Source: GCA-001856825 sp038729485 (lineage in GTDB: Archaea; Thermoplasmatota; Thermoplasmata; Thermoplasmatales; GCA-001856825). From it: a DNA stretch of 64,000 nucleotides. Under the pieces are notes generated by a model. The model was given only the letters and a program-made list of their open reading frames with translations, was not told the DNA's origin and searched no databases. The translations under genes and the position numbers were made by a program. How positions within the stretch are numbered: the first letter of the stretch is position 1; each line of letters opens with the position of its first letter. The stretch spans positions 62,001 to 126,000 of the forward strand of contig JAVYRX010000001.1 in NCBI GenBank assembly GCA_038729485.1. The letters run 5' to 3'. This document shows, in pieces, positions 1 to 8,618 of this stretch.

Positions 1-1470
1 TATGACACCTCTAGGAAGGCAGAGACCAGGGAAGGAAATAAAGTCATAGTCGCAGTAATAAAGGACCAATGGTTCATTGATTATTCTCAGGAGGAGTGGA
101 AAGAGAAAGTCCGGGAACTCGTCTTAAGGATGATACTCAGACCAGATAACTTGAGGGGCCAGTTTATCCAAGCTATTGATTGGGTCAGGGAAAGGCCCTG
201 CGCTAGAAGAAGGGGACTGGGGACACGCCTTCCAATGGATAGGGATTGGGTGATAGAGAGCCTAAGCGATTCAACAATATATACAGCTGTTTATACAGTT
301 ATGCCCTACCTAAGGAAAATAGGTGTCGAGAAGATAGGGAGTCAAATTTTCAATTATATCTTCCTAGGGAATGGAGATATAAGCAATCTGGATGAAGAGG
401 CCGCGGGCCTTGTGAGGCTCGCTAGAAAGGAATTCGAATATTGGTACCCAGTGGATCTAAGACACACGAGCTATCCGCACATAACAAACCATCTGACCTT
501 CTATCTTTTCAACCACGTTGCTATTTTTCCCGAAAGATTCTGGCCCGTAGGCATATCAACTGGTGGAATGGTCATCTCTGAGGGCCAGAAAATGTCTAAG
601 AGCAAAGGCAACGTTTATCCATTGCTAACCATAAAGAGGAAATACGGCGCAGACTTATTCAGAATGTACCTTGCATCTAATGCGGACGTATGGTACGATG
701 TTGATTGGAGAACGAGCGAGGTCGAAAACTACTCCAAAAAATTATCTAGGTTGTACAGTATTCTCATGGAAGCTTCGGCGGAGACCGGTGAACCGGAGGA
801 AAGAGATTGTTGGATCATATCAAGGATGGCGGACAGAATCAGAACTGCTTCAGAGAATTACGAATCCATGAGAATCAGGGACGCTGCAGTAGACCTATTC
901 TTCAATTCTCTTAACGACGTGAGGGATCTAGAGAACTTTGCCGGGAAAGAAAGGATGCTGAGGGCCGTTAGAAAATTCGCAAAGGAATGGGCTTTGGCAT
1001 TGGCACCAATAATGCCATTCATGGCAGAGGAAATTTATTACACTTATGGTGGCCGGGGTTTGGCTTCCTTGCAGACTTTTCCCAAAATCGAGAATGAATT
1101 CAAGGAGATAGAGGAACAGTGGAACTTCATCGAGTCTCTGGTGGATGACTTTAGAAACATAATGAAGGTGTCTCGCGTGAAACCGACAGGAATGAAGGTG
1201 TCTCTCGCGGAAGAGTGGAAGTGGGAGCTGTTTAATAGAGCCAAGAATGAAGACATTAGAAATATGATTAAAAACACGGAAGGGGAGAAGAGGGAATTTC
1301 TCGTTTCATTGATGAAGAGAAAGGGGTTGGACCCGAAGATCAGGAATGAGAGGGAAGTGATAGAAACATATAAGGAAGACCTCGAGAGGCTTTTGAACAT
1401 AAAAATAATTATAACGGAAGAGGGAGACAGGAAAGCTCTGCCCGGAAGGCCCTCTATCATTTTATTTTAA
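1..1470 (+). CDS. leuS: Leucyl-tRNA synthetase, archaeal type (5' end outside window)
   Basis: Charges tRNA-Leu with leucine in the cytoplasm. The frame is open from base 1, so the gene starts upstream; the first ATG at 130 is internal. Visible are the catalytic-core block DLRHTSYPHITNHLTFY, the class I KMSKS loop (QKMSKSKGN near base 590), the AD-LFRMYLAS and DVDW blocks after it, and the alpha-helical anticodon-binding C-terminus. The HIGH motif and most of the CP1 editing domain are upstream. The 3' end overlaps the convergent enoyl-CoA hydratase gene by 14 bases. Family assignment is firm; the archaeal subtype rests on the spacing and sequence around KMSKS and the C-terminal extension. 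Confidence 0.93.
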   Translation, partial: YDTSRKAETREGNKVIVAVIKDQWFIDYSQEEWKEKVRELVLRMILRPDNLRGQFIQAIDWVRERPCARRRGLGTRLPMDRDWVIESLSDSTIYTAVYTVMPYLRKIGVEKIGSQIFNYIFLGNGDISNLDEEAAGLVRLARKEFEYWYPVDLRHTSYPHITNHLTFYLFNHVAIFPERFWPVGISTGGMVISEGQKMSKSKGNVYPLLTIKRKYGADLFRMYLASNADVWYDVDWRTSEVENYSKKLSRLYSILMEASAETGEPEERDCWIISRMADRIRTASENYESMRIRDAAVDLFFNSLNDVRDLENFAGKERMLRAVRKFAKEWALALAPIMPFMAEEIYYTYGGRGLASLQTFPKIENEFKEIEEQWNFIESLVDDFRNIMKVSRVKPTGMKVSLAEEWKWELFNRAKNEDIRNMIKNTEGEKREFLVSLMKRKGLDPKIRNEREVIETYKEDLERLLNIKIIITEEGDRKALPGRPSIILF

Positions 1471-2194
1471 GGAATTTTGAGAGAGCATCCCTGGCCTTGT
1501 CGGACCAGAGGATTTCTCCGAACAGTCTCGACTCTTCCTGAGAATCATAAGGATCATTGGATATCAGGTGTTTTATAGATTTCACGCTTTCTGACGATTT
1601 TGAGGAAATGCTTGCAGCAAGGTCTTCCGCGCAGCTAACAGGCTGATCGCAGAGAACATTTACCAGTCCTATTCTGAAAGCTTCGGCGCCCGTCAGTACC
1701 GTGCCAGTCAAGGCTAGATATTTTGCCATTCCTTGACCCACGGCCTTTTGAAGCCTCTTCAATCCGCCCCATCCGGGAAATAATCCAAGATTTACCTCCG
1801 TTAACCCCATCTTTGCAGCTTGAGAGGCGATCCGGATGTCGCAGCTAAGTGCTAGCTCCAGACCACCGCCGTATGCGCCTCCTTCTATGGCAGCGATTGT
1901 TACTCCCTCGAACTTTTCTATTCTATCCATTATTTCGTTTCCGATTCTTGAAAATTCCTTCCCTTGCTCCTTGTTAGCGGAATACATTACAGAAAGGTCT
2001 CCGCCGGCTGAAAAAAAACTGCCTGAACCTGAAAAAATTACCGCTGAACTTCCTTTTAGTGAGTCAAGCTCCCTTTCTATCTCCAAGAGGATGTCAGGAG
2101 ATAGTGCATTTTTCTTTTCCGGCCTGTTCAGAGCAATTATGGCATATCCGTCCTTCTTATAAACAGATACGGGTCGCAAATTAATTACCTTCAC
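1457..2194 (-). CDS. Enoyl-CoA hydratase/isomerase (crotonase) family
   Basis: A 245-residue crotonase, likely hydrating 2-enoyl-CoA thioesters in fatty- or amino-acid breakdown. N-terminal ALNRPEKKNALS is the family start block; SAGGDLS forms the first part of the oxyanion hole and GGAYGGGLELALSCD the second. Both acidic positions used by true hydratases appear present: Glu in GGGLELA and Glu in LTEVNLGLFPGWGG, which argues for hydratase rather than isomerase activity. It starts with GTG in a GTGA overlap with the unknown gene upstream, so the two are co-transcribed. The substrate cannot be read from sequence. Confidence 0.87.
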   Translation of the reverse strand: MKVINLRPVSVYKKDGYAIIALNRPEKKNALSPDILLEIERELDSLKGSSAVIFSGSGSFFSAGGDLSVMYSANKEQGKEFSRIGNEIMDRIEKFEGVTIAAIEGGAYGGGLELALSCDIRIASQAAKMGLTEVNLGLFPGWGGLKRLQKAVGQGMAKYLALTGTVLTGAEAFRIGLVNVLCDQPVSCAEDLAASISSKSSESVKSIKHLISNDPYDSQEESRLFGEILWSDKARDALSKFLKIK

Positions 2195-2730
2195 GTTACA
2201 ACGAACTTGTACGATATCTCTTCCTCACCAACTTTCTTTTCGGAAGGAGCTATCACCCTATTTGATTGATCAAGAAGTGCCGTTATATAACCATCAGCAA
2301 CATCGAGAAATGCGTTTCCGTCCTTTCTGGCCGATACAGTTAATATTATGATGTGTTTGGAAGCATCCTTCAATGCGGTTTTCACGTACGGAACATCCGT
2401 TATCACGGCATCCTCTATGAGCCTCACCAGTTGCCTCTGCGTCGAGAATTTCGCTATGAACTTGGTCATCTTTGCCCTGTCTCCGAGTGCATATCCTATT
2501 TGATTCAGTCTTGTTTTTGGATCTCCGCCAAGGACGTTGGCTGCCGTTTCAATTACTTTCTTGTATATGGCCTCAGGATACAGCTGCGACCTGCTTATCT
2601 CTCCGATGCCTCCGAAAACTATTGAAGGTCTATTCAGCATCGCGAGCATGGTCCTGACACCATTCATACCCCTCCTCTGCTTCACATACTCGAACACAAA
2701 CCTCAAGTCAGCACCAGTTGCTTCCTGCAT
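2191..2730 (-). CDS. Unknown conserved-looking protein upstream of crotonase gene
   Basis: I do not recognise this protein with confidence. The chosen start, ATG at 2730, gives 179 residues; a TTG at 2745 would add five. It is soluble, with no signal or membrane segment, an Arg/Lys-rich N-terminus (KQRRGMNG), a helical middle (LYPEAIYKKVIETAANVLGG) and a strand-rich C-terminus. The middle faintly recalls heme-NO-binding/V4R-like sensor folds, but that is inference only. The stop overlaps the GTG of the enoyl-CoA hydratase gene, suggesting a shared transcript and perhaps a regulatory or substrate-sensing role in acyl-CoA metabolism. Confidence 0.6.
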   Translation of the reverse strand: MQEATGADLRFVFEYVKQRRGMNGVRTMLAMLNRPSIVFGGIGEISRSQLYPEAIYKKVIETAANVLGGDPKTRLNQIGYALGDRAKMTKFIAKFSTQRQLVRLIEDAVITDVPYVKTALKDASKHIIILTVSARKDGNAFLDVADGYITALLDQSNRVIAPSEKKVGEEEISYKFVVT

Positions 2731-2853
2731 TAATATCGGATTCAATATAAATTACTTATTATTATCCCTTTTCATTCTGAATTCCTTACGATCTTTGGAC
2801 TATGATTGCTTCATAAACTTCAGTTTTGATGAGTCTTTGAGCTTGTAGAAACG

Positions 2854-3756
2854 TCAGAATACATCAGAAATAGATATGATCTCACTCGTGAAGCCATCCA
2901 TTGCGATTGCAGATGACGAATAAATTGGATAGAAGCACGTGTTCAGGAAGGTCACCTTTATAGTATCGGCTATCGGCTTCACTGATTTTCTGGTGTAAAT
3001 TATGAATGACTGCGTTTCCTTCTTTTCTACTATCTCAGTCTCTGTTGTATCTTCTAACCATTTTTTCGCTCTTTCAAGAGAAGGCAGAGGTTCCCACTTT
3101 ATTTCCATCTCCCTGTGATCAGTGGGCCAGACATCAAGTAATTCAAACCCATTTATAGACCTGTAGACCTTCCCGTTAACTGCATTTACCATCAATGTTC
3201 CCTCCCTGGTGCCGACGATCTCCCCCTCCATTACCTTCAGTGAATAAGAGAAGAAATGATACGGAACGAATATGAGCTCCGGCTTCAGGCCTACCGTTTT
3301 TACGACATCGTTCGCATCGATTGTCGGTTTAATGTATCTGGGATTTTGCCCCTCTTCGAGATACACTAAGATGTACCCTTTCCCCCCTTCCTGTTGTTCT
3401 CTATCGTTTGCAGTGGTCTCTTCCTTCCTAGACTCTAAATACATTTCTATAACCGCCCTCCCTAGAATCTTGGCTACCTCGTCATCCTTTACCGCAGTAA
3501 TCTTATGGTACTTGCAGTATGAAATTATTTCCTGGTTCACGTCCTTAACCAGGATAAAAACGAACCTTTCCCCGGAGAAGGAAGAGGTGGACGATTGAAA
3601 TTCTCTCACCTTCTCTATGTCGTTGTGCTCCAGTAGCAGGATTACCTCCCCCGAACCGTCGCCGTGATCAACCCAGATGTAGTCCTGGGGGAAGCCAGGA
3701 TAAGTTCTATAACCCATCTTTTGAACCATGTCGTCGATAATTACTTTTATGTCCAC
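2854..3756 (-). CDS. Unknown soluble protein, two-domain architecture
   Basis: A 300-residue protein that I cannot assign to a family. The first ~100 residues alternate strands and helices (GEVILLLEHNDIEKVREF, RFVFILVKDVNQEIISYC, AVKDDEVAKILGRAVIEMY), a pattern like restriction-endonuclease-type folds, but no convincing PD-(D/E)xK catalytic set is visible. A charged linker (residues ~105-125, ESRKEETTANDREQQEGG) separates a second, strand-rich domain resembling a membrane-binding or ligand-binding module; it includes ILVYLEEGQNPRYIKP and a conserved-looking WPTDHREMEIKWEPLP segment. No signal peptide. It is transcribed away from porG with 150 bases between them. Function unknown. Confidence 0.65.
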   Translation of the reverse strand: MDIKVIIDDMVQKMGYRTYPGFPQDYIWVDHGDGSGEVILLLEHNDIEKVREFQSSTSSFSGERFVFILVKDVNQEIISYCKYHKITAVKDDEVAKILGRAVIEMYLESRKEETTANDREQQEGGKGYILVYLEEGQNPRYIKPTIDANDVVKTVGLKPELIFVPYHFFSYSLKVMEGEIVGTREGTLMVNAVNGKVYRSINGFELLDVWPTDHREMEIKWEPLPSLERAKKWLEDTTETEIVEKKETQSFIIYTRKSVKPIADTIKVTFLNTCFYPIYSSSAIAMDGFTSEIISISDVF

Positions 3757-3828
3757 AGCTTCTTATGCTTTTATGGATATTATCGTTTTCATTAAATAAC
3801 AGGGAAATTTGCACACCCCCCAAATTTT

Positions 3829-3893
3829 AGCATCCCTTTATAGAGTCTCGCAATTTTGGTTCAGCATCCTTTTATAGAATCTTGCAATTTTGG
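3829..3893 (+). repeat. Tandem 31-base repeat carrying duplicated TATA promoter upstream of porG
   Basis: Two 31-base copies, 3829-3859 and 3863-3893, repeat with a 34-base period and match at 28 of 31 positions (C/T, G/A and C/T differences). Each contains a CTTTATAGA or TTTTATAGA core that fits an archaeal TATA box. The downstream TATA, near 3871-3877, lies about 33 bases before the porG ATG, so transcription should begin just ahead of the start codon; the upstream copy would start one repeat earlier. A partial third copy (CAAATTTTAGCATCC) precedes copy 1 at about 3821. This is the only obvious promoter of the por-ior operon. Confidence 0.65.
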
Positions 3894-3906
3894 ATAGTGC
3901 AGGGAT

Positions 3907-4452
3907 ATGTATGAAATAAGATTCCACGGAAGAGGTGGACAGGGAGCGGTTACAGCTTCAAAAATATTAGCTACGGCTGCTTTTTTTGAAAACAAATGGG
4001 TGACCTCCTTTCCATTCTTCGGGACTGAGCGCAGGGGGGCTCCTGTCACTGCCTTTACCAGAATTGACGAAAGCAGAATCGAGCTGAGGAGTCAAATATA
4101 TGAACCTGATGCAGTCGTTGTCCTTGACAAGTCCCTAATGGACGTAGTGAATGTCACAAGCGGACTGAAGAGCGATGGAGTCATAGTAGTCAATGGGAAG
4201 AACACGGACGTCAAGGATTCTGGCAAGTTCCGGATAGGATATGTGGATGCTACAAGCATTGCCCTAAGGAATGGACTCGGAGACCCTTCACATCCAATAG
4301 TAAATACAGCGATACTCGGTTCCTTTGCAAAAGCCAGCGGCGTTGTTTCCATTGAATCAATAAAAAAAGCAACATACGACATGGTTCCATCAAGGAAGGC
4401 CGAAAACGTAAGGGCTATACAGGAAGCATACGAAGAGACGGAGGTGAGCTGA
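3907..4452 (+). CDS. porG: 2-oxoacid:ferredoxin oxidoreductase, gamma subunit
   Basis: Gamma subunit of a pyruvate/2-oxoacid:ferredoxin oxidoreductase, which decarboxylates a 2-oxoacid to its acyl-CoA while reducing ferredoxin. The 181-residue protein opens with the family signature EIRFHGRGGQGAVTASKIL and has FGTERRGAPV and the C-terminal HPIVNTAILGSFAK block. It is the first gene of porG-porD-porA-porB, the classic four-subunit archaeal order, and is one base from porD. Substrate (pyruvate versus branched-chain 2-oxoacids) cannot be decided from this subunit. Confidence 0.92.
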   Translation: MYEIRFHGRGGQGAVTASKILATAAFFENKWVTSFPFFGTERRGAPVTAFTRIDESRIELRSQIYEPDAVVVLDKSLMDVVNVTSGLKSDGVIVVNGKNTDVKDSGKFRIGYVDATSIALRNGLGDPSHPIVNTAILGSFAKASGVVSIESIKKATYDMVPSRKAENVRAIQEAYEETEVS

Positions 4453-4453
4453 A

Positions 4454-4741
4454 ATGCCGTTAGCGCCGCTTGCCTATGTACCATCAAACTCGAATATCAT
4501 GTCTTCCTGGAGGACATCCAAACCTGTAATAGATTACGGCAAGTGCACAAGATGCGAGATATGCTGGAAGTTTTGCCCGGATGTTGCCATTGACCTCGTA
4601 TCAGGGAACGACCTCCCAGTCGCTAACCAAAAATTCAAGGCTCTTGAGGCCCCATCCATTGATTATGATCACTGCAAGGGGTGTGGGATATGCGCCACGG
4701 AATGCCCATTCGGAGCTATAGAGATGGTGAGGGAGGAATAA
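4454..4741 (+). CDS. porD: 2-oxoacid:ferredoxin oxidoreductase, delta (ferredoxin) subunit
   Basis: A 95-residue two-[4Fe-4S] ferredoxin subunit that passes electrons from the thiamine-diphosphate centre to external ferredoxin. Two full CxxCxxCxxxCP sets are visible: CTRCEICWKFCP and CKGCGICATECP, separated by a spacer typical of the family. It starts one base after the porG stop and is followed after two bases by porA, so the stoichiometric expression expected of a complex is likely. The N-terminal ~20 residues (SSWRTSKP) match the usual PorD lead-in. Confidence 0.92.
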   Translation: MPLAPLAYVPSNSNIMSSWRTSKPVIDYGKCTRCEICWKFCPDVAIDLVSGNDLPVANQKFKALEAPSIDYDHCKGCGICATECPFGAIEMVREE

Positions 4742-4743
4742 TC

Positions 4744-5916
4744 ATGCAGTCCGCAAATTCAATAATGAAAATAATGACGGGGAATGAGGCTGTGGCAGAG
4801 GGTGTTAGACTATCTAGAGTTGGCCTCATATCTGCCTACCCGATAACACCTCAAACTACAATAGTAGAAAAGCTGGCAGAAATGGTTTCTAACGGAGAAA
4901 TAGATTCGAAATTTATAGAAGTGGAGAGCGAGCACAGTGCAATGTCATCGGTTATAGGAGGGGAACTTACAGGTACAAGATCTTACACCGCATCATCGTC
5001 CCATGGTATCCTCTACATGCACGAAGCTTTACACTGGGCTGCTGGTATGAGGCTCCCGATTGTTATGTCCGTAGTAAACAGAGCCATAGGTCCCCCGTGG
5101 AACATATGGAGCGAACAGACTGATACCTTTAATCAGAGAGATACAGGATGGCTTCAGATTTACTGCGAATCAAACCAGGAAGCACTTGACAGCATCATCC
5201 TGGGATATAAAATAGCGGAAAACAAGAAAATATTGCTCCCGTTGATGAATATGCTTGACGCATTTACCCTCTCTCATACGTCAGAGCCTGTGGAAATAAG
5301 AGATGGAAGGATCGTGAGTGACTTTCTTGGCGAGCTAAATCTAGACTTCAGAATAGATCTAAAAAATCCCATGGGGTATGGATCCCTCGTCTCCCCAAAC
5401 GGCCCGTTTATGGAAATGAAGAGGGACATAAGGGAAAGCATGTACAATCTTGATACGATTAAAGCCACGATAGGCGAGTTCAATGAAGTAGTCGGAGGGA
5501 GAATACCCGGATTGATCGAGGAGTTCATGACTGAGGACGCGGATTACGCACTGATAACGACGGGAGCAATCTCGTCAACCGGAAAGTATACTGTCAGGAA
5601 ACTGAGGAATATGGGAAAGAAGGTAGGCCTCATAAGATTGTATTTCTACAGGCCATTCCCCGGTGATGAAGTGATAAGGGCGATCTCCGGCATGAAGGGA
5701 GTTGGAATAGTTGAGAGGAACAGTTCATTCGGATACAAAGGCGCCACTTTCCAAGACGTCGTTTCTGCGGCTTATGGTAGAACTGACGTACACTTCAAGA
5801 ATTATGTGGTGGGACTTGGGGGGAGGGACGTGAGAGTCAACGACTTTGAGTTCATGTTCGACGATCTTAAAAATGAAGACAGTGGCATAAAATGGGTAAA
5901 TTCGGAGGCGGTATAG
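4744..5916 (+). CDS. porA: 2-oxoacid:ferredoxin oxidoreductase, alpha subunit
   Basis: The 390-residue alpha subunit, carrying the pyrimidine-binding domain I, domain III and the transketolase C-like domain II. Start chosen at ATG 4744; the frame is open further upstream but those residues lie inside porD. Seen: NEAVAEGVRLSRVGLISAYPITPQTT, the substrate-binding YPITPQT motif, the VESEHSAMS loop around the catalytic Glu, TASSSHGILYMHE, and the C-terminal GVVER-type segment (GVGIVERNSSFG). porB follows with no gap. The Thr in YPITPQTT is usual for PorA, but specificity (pyruvate or 2-ketoisovalerate) remains open. Confidence 0.93.
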   Translation: MQSANSIMKIMTGNEAVAEGVRLSRVGLISAYPITPQTTIVEKLAEMVSNGEIDSKFIEVESEHSAMSSVIGGELTGTRSYTASSSHGILYMHEALHWAAGMRLPIVMSVVNRAIGPPWNIWSEQTDTFNQRDTGWLQIYCESNQEALDSIILGYKIAENKKILLPLMNMLDAFTLSHTSEPVEIRDGRIVSDFLGELNLDFRIDLKNPMGYGSLVSPNGPFMEMKRDIRESMYNLDTIKATIGEFNEVVGGRIPGLIEEFMTEDADYALITTGAISSTGKYTVRKLRNMGKKVGLIRLYFYRPFPGDEVIRAISGMKGVGIVERNSSFGYKGATFQDVVSAAYGRTDVHFKNYVVGLGGRDVRVNDFEFMFDDLKNEDSGIKWVNSEAV

Positions 5917-6798
5917 ATGCCACTCAGCATTCCTAGGGAAGAGTTTATGGAAAAGGGGCATACGGCGTGCGCCGGATGCGGTGCTGCATTGACCATGCGC
6001 TACGTCCTCAAGGCACTTGGCCCCAAAAGTGTGGTGACAATACCGGCATCCTGCTGGGCCGTGATACCCGGAGAATATCCAAGCATTTCTCTTGATGTTC
6101 CCCTTGTTTACACCACGTTTGCCTCTACTGGCGCAACTATTTCCGGAATAAGGGAAGGGCTGGACAGCCAAGGAAAGGAAGACTACAATGTCGTAGGCTT
6201 TGCCGGGGACGGGGGCACTGCCGATATAGGATTGCAGTCGCTGAGCGCCGCTATGGAAAGGGGGCACAACGTGCTTTACATTATGTACGACAATGAAGCA
6301 TACATGAATACCGGCATACAGAGAAGCGGAAGCACGCCTTTCGGGGCCTGGACCACTACTACACCTGTGGGTTCCAAGAGGAATTACAAGAGACAGAATA
6401 AGAAAAGCGTGTCTGATATAATGATAGCCCAGGGTGTTCCGTATGTGGCCACCGCAACGGTTGCTTATCCAGAAGACCTCGAAAGGAAGATTTCTATAGC
6501 AAAATCTATAACTGGACCAAAGTTCATGCAAATTCTTTCGCCTTGTCCTCCAGGCTGGTATTACAATTCAGCAGATACGGTAAAGGTTTCAAGACTCGCA
6601 GTAGAGACGAAGGTTTTCCCTCTGTACGAATCCATTCAGGGGAAGTTAAAAGTGTTCAAACCCTCAAAGATTCTTCCAGTGAAGGAATACCTCAGCCTGC
6701 AGGGAAGATTCGCACACCTAAATGAGGATGAGATTGCGGAAATTCAAATGGCCGTTGATCAGCGTTGGGAGGATCTTCTGAAAAGGGAGAAACAATGA
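5917..6798 (+). CDS. porB: 2-oxoacid:ferredoxin oxidoreductase, beta subunit
   Basis: The 293-residue beta subunit, which binds the thiamine diphosphate and one [4Fe-4S] cluster. Cluster ligands appear in GHTACAGCGAA and further cysteines (ASCWAV, LSPCPPGW). The ThDP/Mg-binding signature is GFAGDGGTADIG followed by DNEAYMNTG. The ATG abuts the porA stop directly. Its stop overlaps the iorA start by ATGA, tying the POR and IOR enzymes into one transcript. Length is normal for the family. Confidence 0.93.
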   Translation: MPLSIPREEFMEKGHTACAGCGAALTMRYVLKALGPKSVVTIPASCWAVIPGEYPSISLDVPLVYTTFASTGATISGIREGLDSQGKEDYNVVGFAGDGGTADIGLQSLSAAMERGHNVLYIMYDNEAYMNTGIQRSGSTPFGAWTTTTPVGSKRNYKRQNKKSVSDIMIAQGVPYVATATVAYPEDLERKISIAKSITGPKFMQILSPCPPGWYYNSADTVKVSRLAVETKVFPLYESIQGKLKVFKPSKILPVKEYLSLQGRFAHLNEDEIAEIQMAVDQRWEDLLKREKQ

Positions 6799-8618
6799 CA
6801 TACAACTCATTAATGGGTCCGGAGGGTAGCGTTGAATTTCTCCTTGGAAACGAGGCGGTAGCAAGGGCCATATATGAAGCAGGAGTCTCCGTTGCATCAA
6901 CCTATCCTGGAACGCCAAGTTCAGAGATAGGAGACGCACTTTTCTCTATCTCAGAAGAATTGGGAATAAAGTTTGAATTTGCAGTGAATGAAAAGGTTGC
7001 GCTTGAGATAGCTGCAGCTGCCTCATCTGGAGGCTTAAGATCAATAGTTTTTATGAAACACGTTGGCCTGAATGTAGCCATGGATTCTTTCGTCTCCCTG
7101 GCAATGGCTGGAGTAAATGGCGGAATGGTAATACTTACTGCAGACGATCCTTCCATGCACTCTTCCCAAAACGAACAGGACAACAGATTCTTAGGTAAGT
7201 TCGCAAGGATGCCTGTCATTGAACCGTCCAATCCGCAGGAGCTTAAAGATTTCGTTCTCAAGGCATTTGAGATATCAGAGGAAACAGGACAGCCTGTGCT
7301 CGTGAGAAGCGTAACGAGGGTATCTCACATAAGAGCACCGGTGACGCTAGGCAGGGTGTCAAGCAGGAAGGAGTGGGGGTTCAATAAAAGAAAATCGTTT
7401 GTGCTTCTTCCAGAGAACGCTGTTTCTGCAGAGACCAAAGTGGAAACGAGAATATCCATGGCATTGAAGAATGAGTTCACCTCATTCCTAAATAATGCCA
7501 GTGGAAACTCTGGTACCCTTATAATAACGTCAGGAGCTTCCTATAACTACATCGGAGAGGCCCTTGATATTCTGGGTCTCGATGCACGGATTATTAAGAT
7601 AGGCATGAGCTATCCCCTTGATCTTGATTTCATTATGGGCGAGGTTAGAAAGGCCGAGAGGGTCATATTCGTGGAGGAGGGAGGCCCGTTCATCGAGGAG
7701 CAGGTGCTTGCTTATTCAGCCCTGGAGGGCATAAACAAGAAATTCTATGGTAAGATAAACAAATCGATACCGTACGAATACGAGATGGATGTAGACAGGG
7801 TCGCCTCAAGTTTGTCAAAGATATTTGGGGTAGAGTTTCACTCTGTAGAGGCATCACAAACTGCCCCTAGACCACCCGTTCTTTGTCCCGGCTGTCCCCA
7901 CAGAGCTACATATTATGTAGCGAAACTTGCGATGCGCCAGAAGGGAATTAAGAATGCCGTGATGCCCACTGATATAGGATGCTATACGCTCGGCTATTAT
8001 CAGCCGTATTCCATGGGTGATTTTCTCCTTTCAATGGGTTCATCCATAGGAACTGCAAATGGATTTAGCCTAGCTGCCGGGGAAAAGGTAGTTTCGTTCA
8101 TAGGAGACAGCACATTTTTCCACGCGGGAATACCGGCATTGATCAATGCGTATCATAACAGGCACAACCTTCTGTTGGTCATACTAGACAATTCCACGAC
8201 GGCAATGACAGGAGGACAGCCGACGCCAGAAACATCTGACAGATTCAGGAGCGTTGACATAGAGAAGGTAGTGAAAGGAATTGGCATAGAAAACGTTTTC
8301 ATAATTGATCCTTACGACATTCGGACCTCTCTGGACACATTCAAGAGGGCCCTGGATAGTAAAGACGTTGCCGTAATCATAAGCAGGAGAGAATGCGCTC
8401 TCGAAGCAGATAGAAAGAAGGCACCTTCAGAAATGAGATTTTTCCAAGTTAACCAAGATAAATGCAACCTATGCTACAACTGCGTTAGGAACTTTTCCTG
8501 TGCTGCGTTCTACATTAAGGACAAGAGAGTGTACATAGATCCAGAACTATGTGACGGTTGCGGTGTTTGCGCAGAGGATCTTGTTTGCCCGTTTAATGCA
8601 ATAGAGGTGAGCGCTTAA
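6795..8618 (+). CDS. iorA: Indolepyruvate:ferredoxin oxidoreductase, alpha subunit
   Basis: Oxidatively decarboxylates aryl pyruvates made by transamination of aromatic amino acids, producing aryl-acetyl-CoA and reduced ferredoxin. The 607-residue protein has an N-terminal transketolase-like half (LLGNEAVARA, STYPGTPSSEIG, MKHVGLNVAMD), then the ThDP half (CPGCPHRATYY, PTDIGCYTLG, FIGDSTFFHAGIPAL, LDNSTTAMTGGQ), and a C-terminal two-cluster ferredoxin domain with CNLCYNC and CDGCGVC sets. Start set at the ATG in the ATGA overlap with porB rather than the upstream in-frame ATG at 6765. iorB follows at TAATG. Confidence 0.93.
   Translation: MTYNSLMGPEGSVEFLLGNEAVARAIYEAGVSVASTYPGTPSSEIGDALFSISEELGIKFEFAVNEKVALEIAAAASSGGLRSIVFMKHVGLNVAMDSFVSLAMAGVNGGMVILTADDPSMHSSQNEQDNRFLGKFARMPVIEPSNPQELKDFVLKAFEISEETGQPVLVRSVTRVSHIRAPVTLGRVSSRKEWGFNKRKSFVLLPENAVSAETKVETRISMALKNEFTSFLNNASGNSGTLIITSGASYNYIGEALDILGLDARIIKIGMSYPLDLDFIMGEVRKAERVIFVEEGGPFIEEQVLAYSALEGINKKFYGKINKSIPYEYEMDVDRVASSLSKIFGVEFHSVEASQTAPRPPVLCPGCPHRATYYVAKLAMRQKGIKNAVMPTDIGCYTLGYYQPYSMGDFLLSMGSSIGTANGFSLAAGEKVVSFIGDSTFFHAGIPALINAYHNRHNLLLVILDNSTTAMTGGQPTPETSDRFRSVDIEKVVKGIGIENVFIIDPYDIRTSLDTFKRALDSKDVAVIISRRECALEADRKKAPSEMRFFQVNQDKCNLCYNCVRNFSCAAFYIKDKRVYIDPELCDGCGVCAEDLVCPFNAIEVSA

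Noticed and set aside
1044..1460. 138-codon minus-strand frame within leuS
   Set aside because: Antisense shadow of the coding sequence; no domain and codon pattern inconsistent.
4681..4743. Longer porA start
   Set aside because: It would add 21 residues that overlap the porD ferredoxin motif; ATG 4744 fits family length.
5725..6531. 268-codon minus-strand frame opposite porA/porB
   Set aside because: Long antisense frame caused by the codon composition of porB; Cys/His-rich translation without any motif, and the plus-strand genes are certain.
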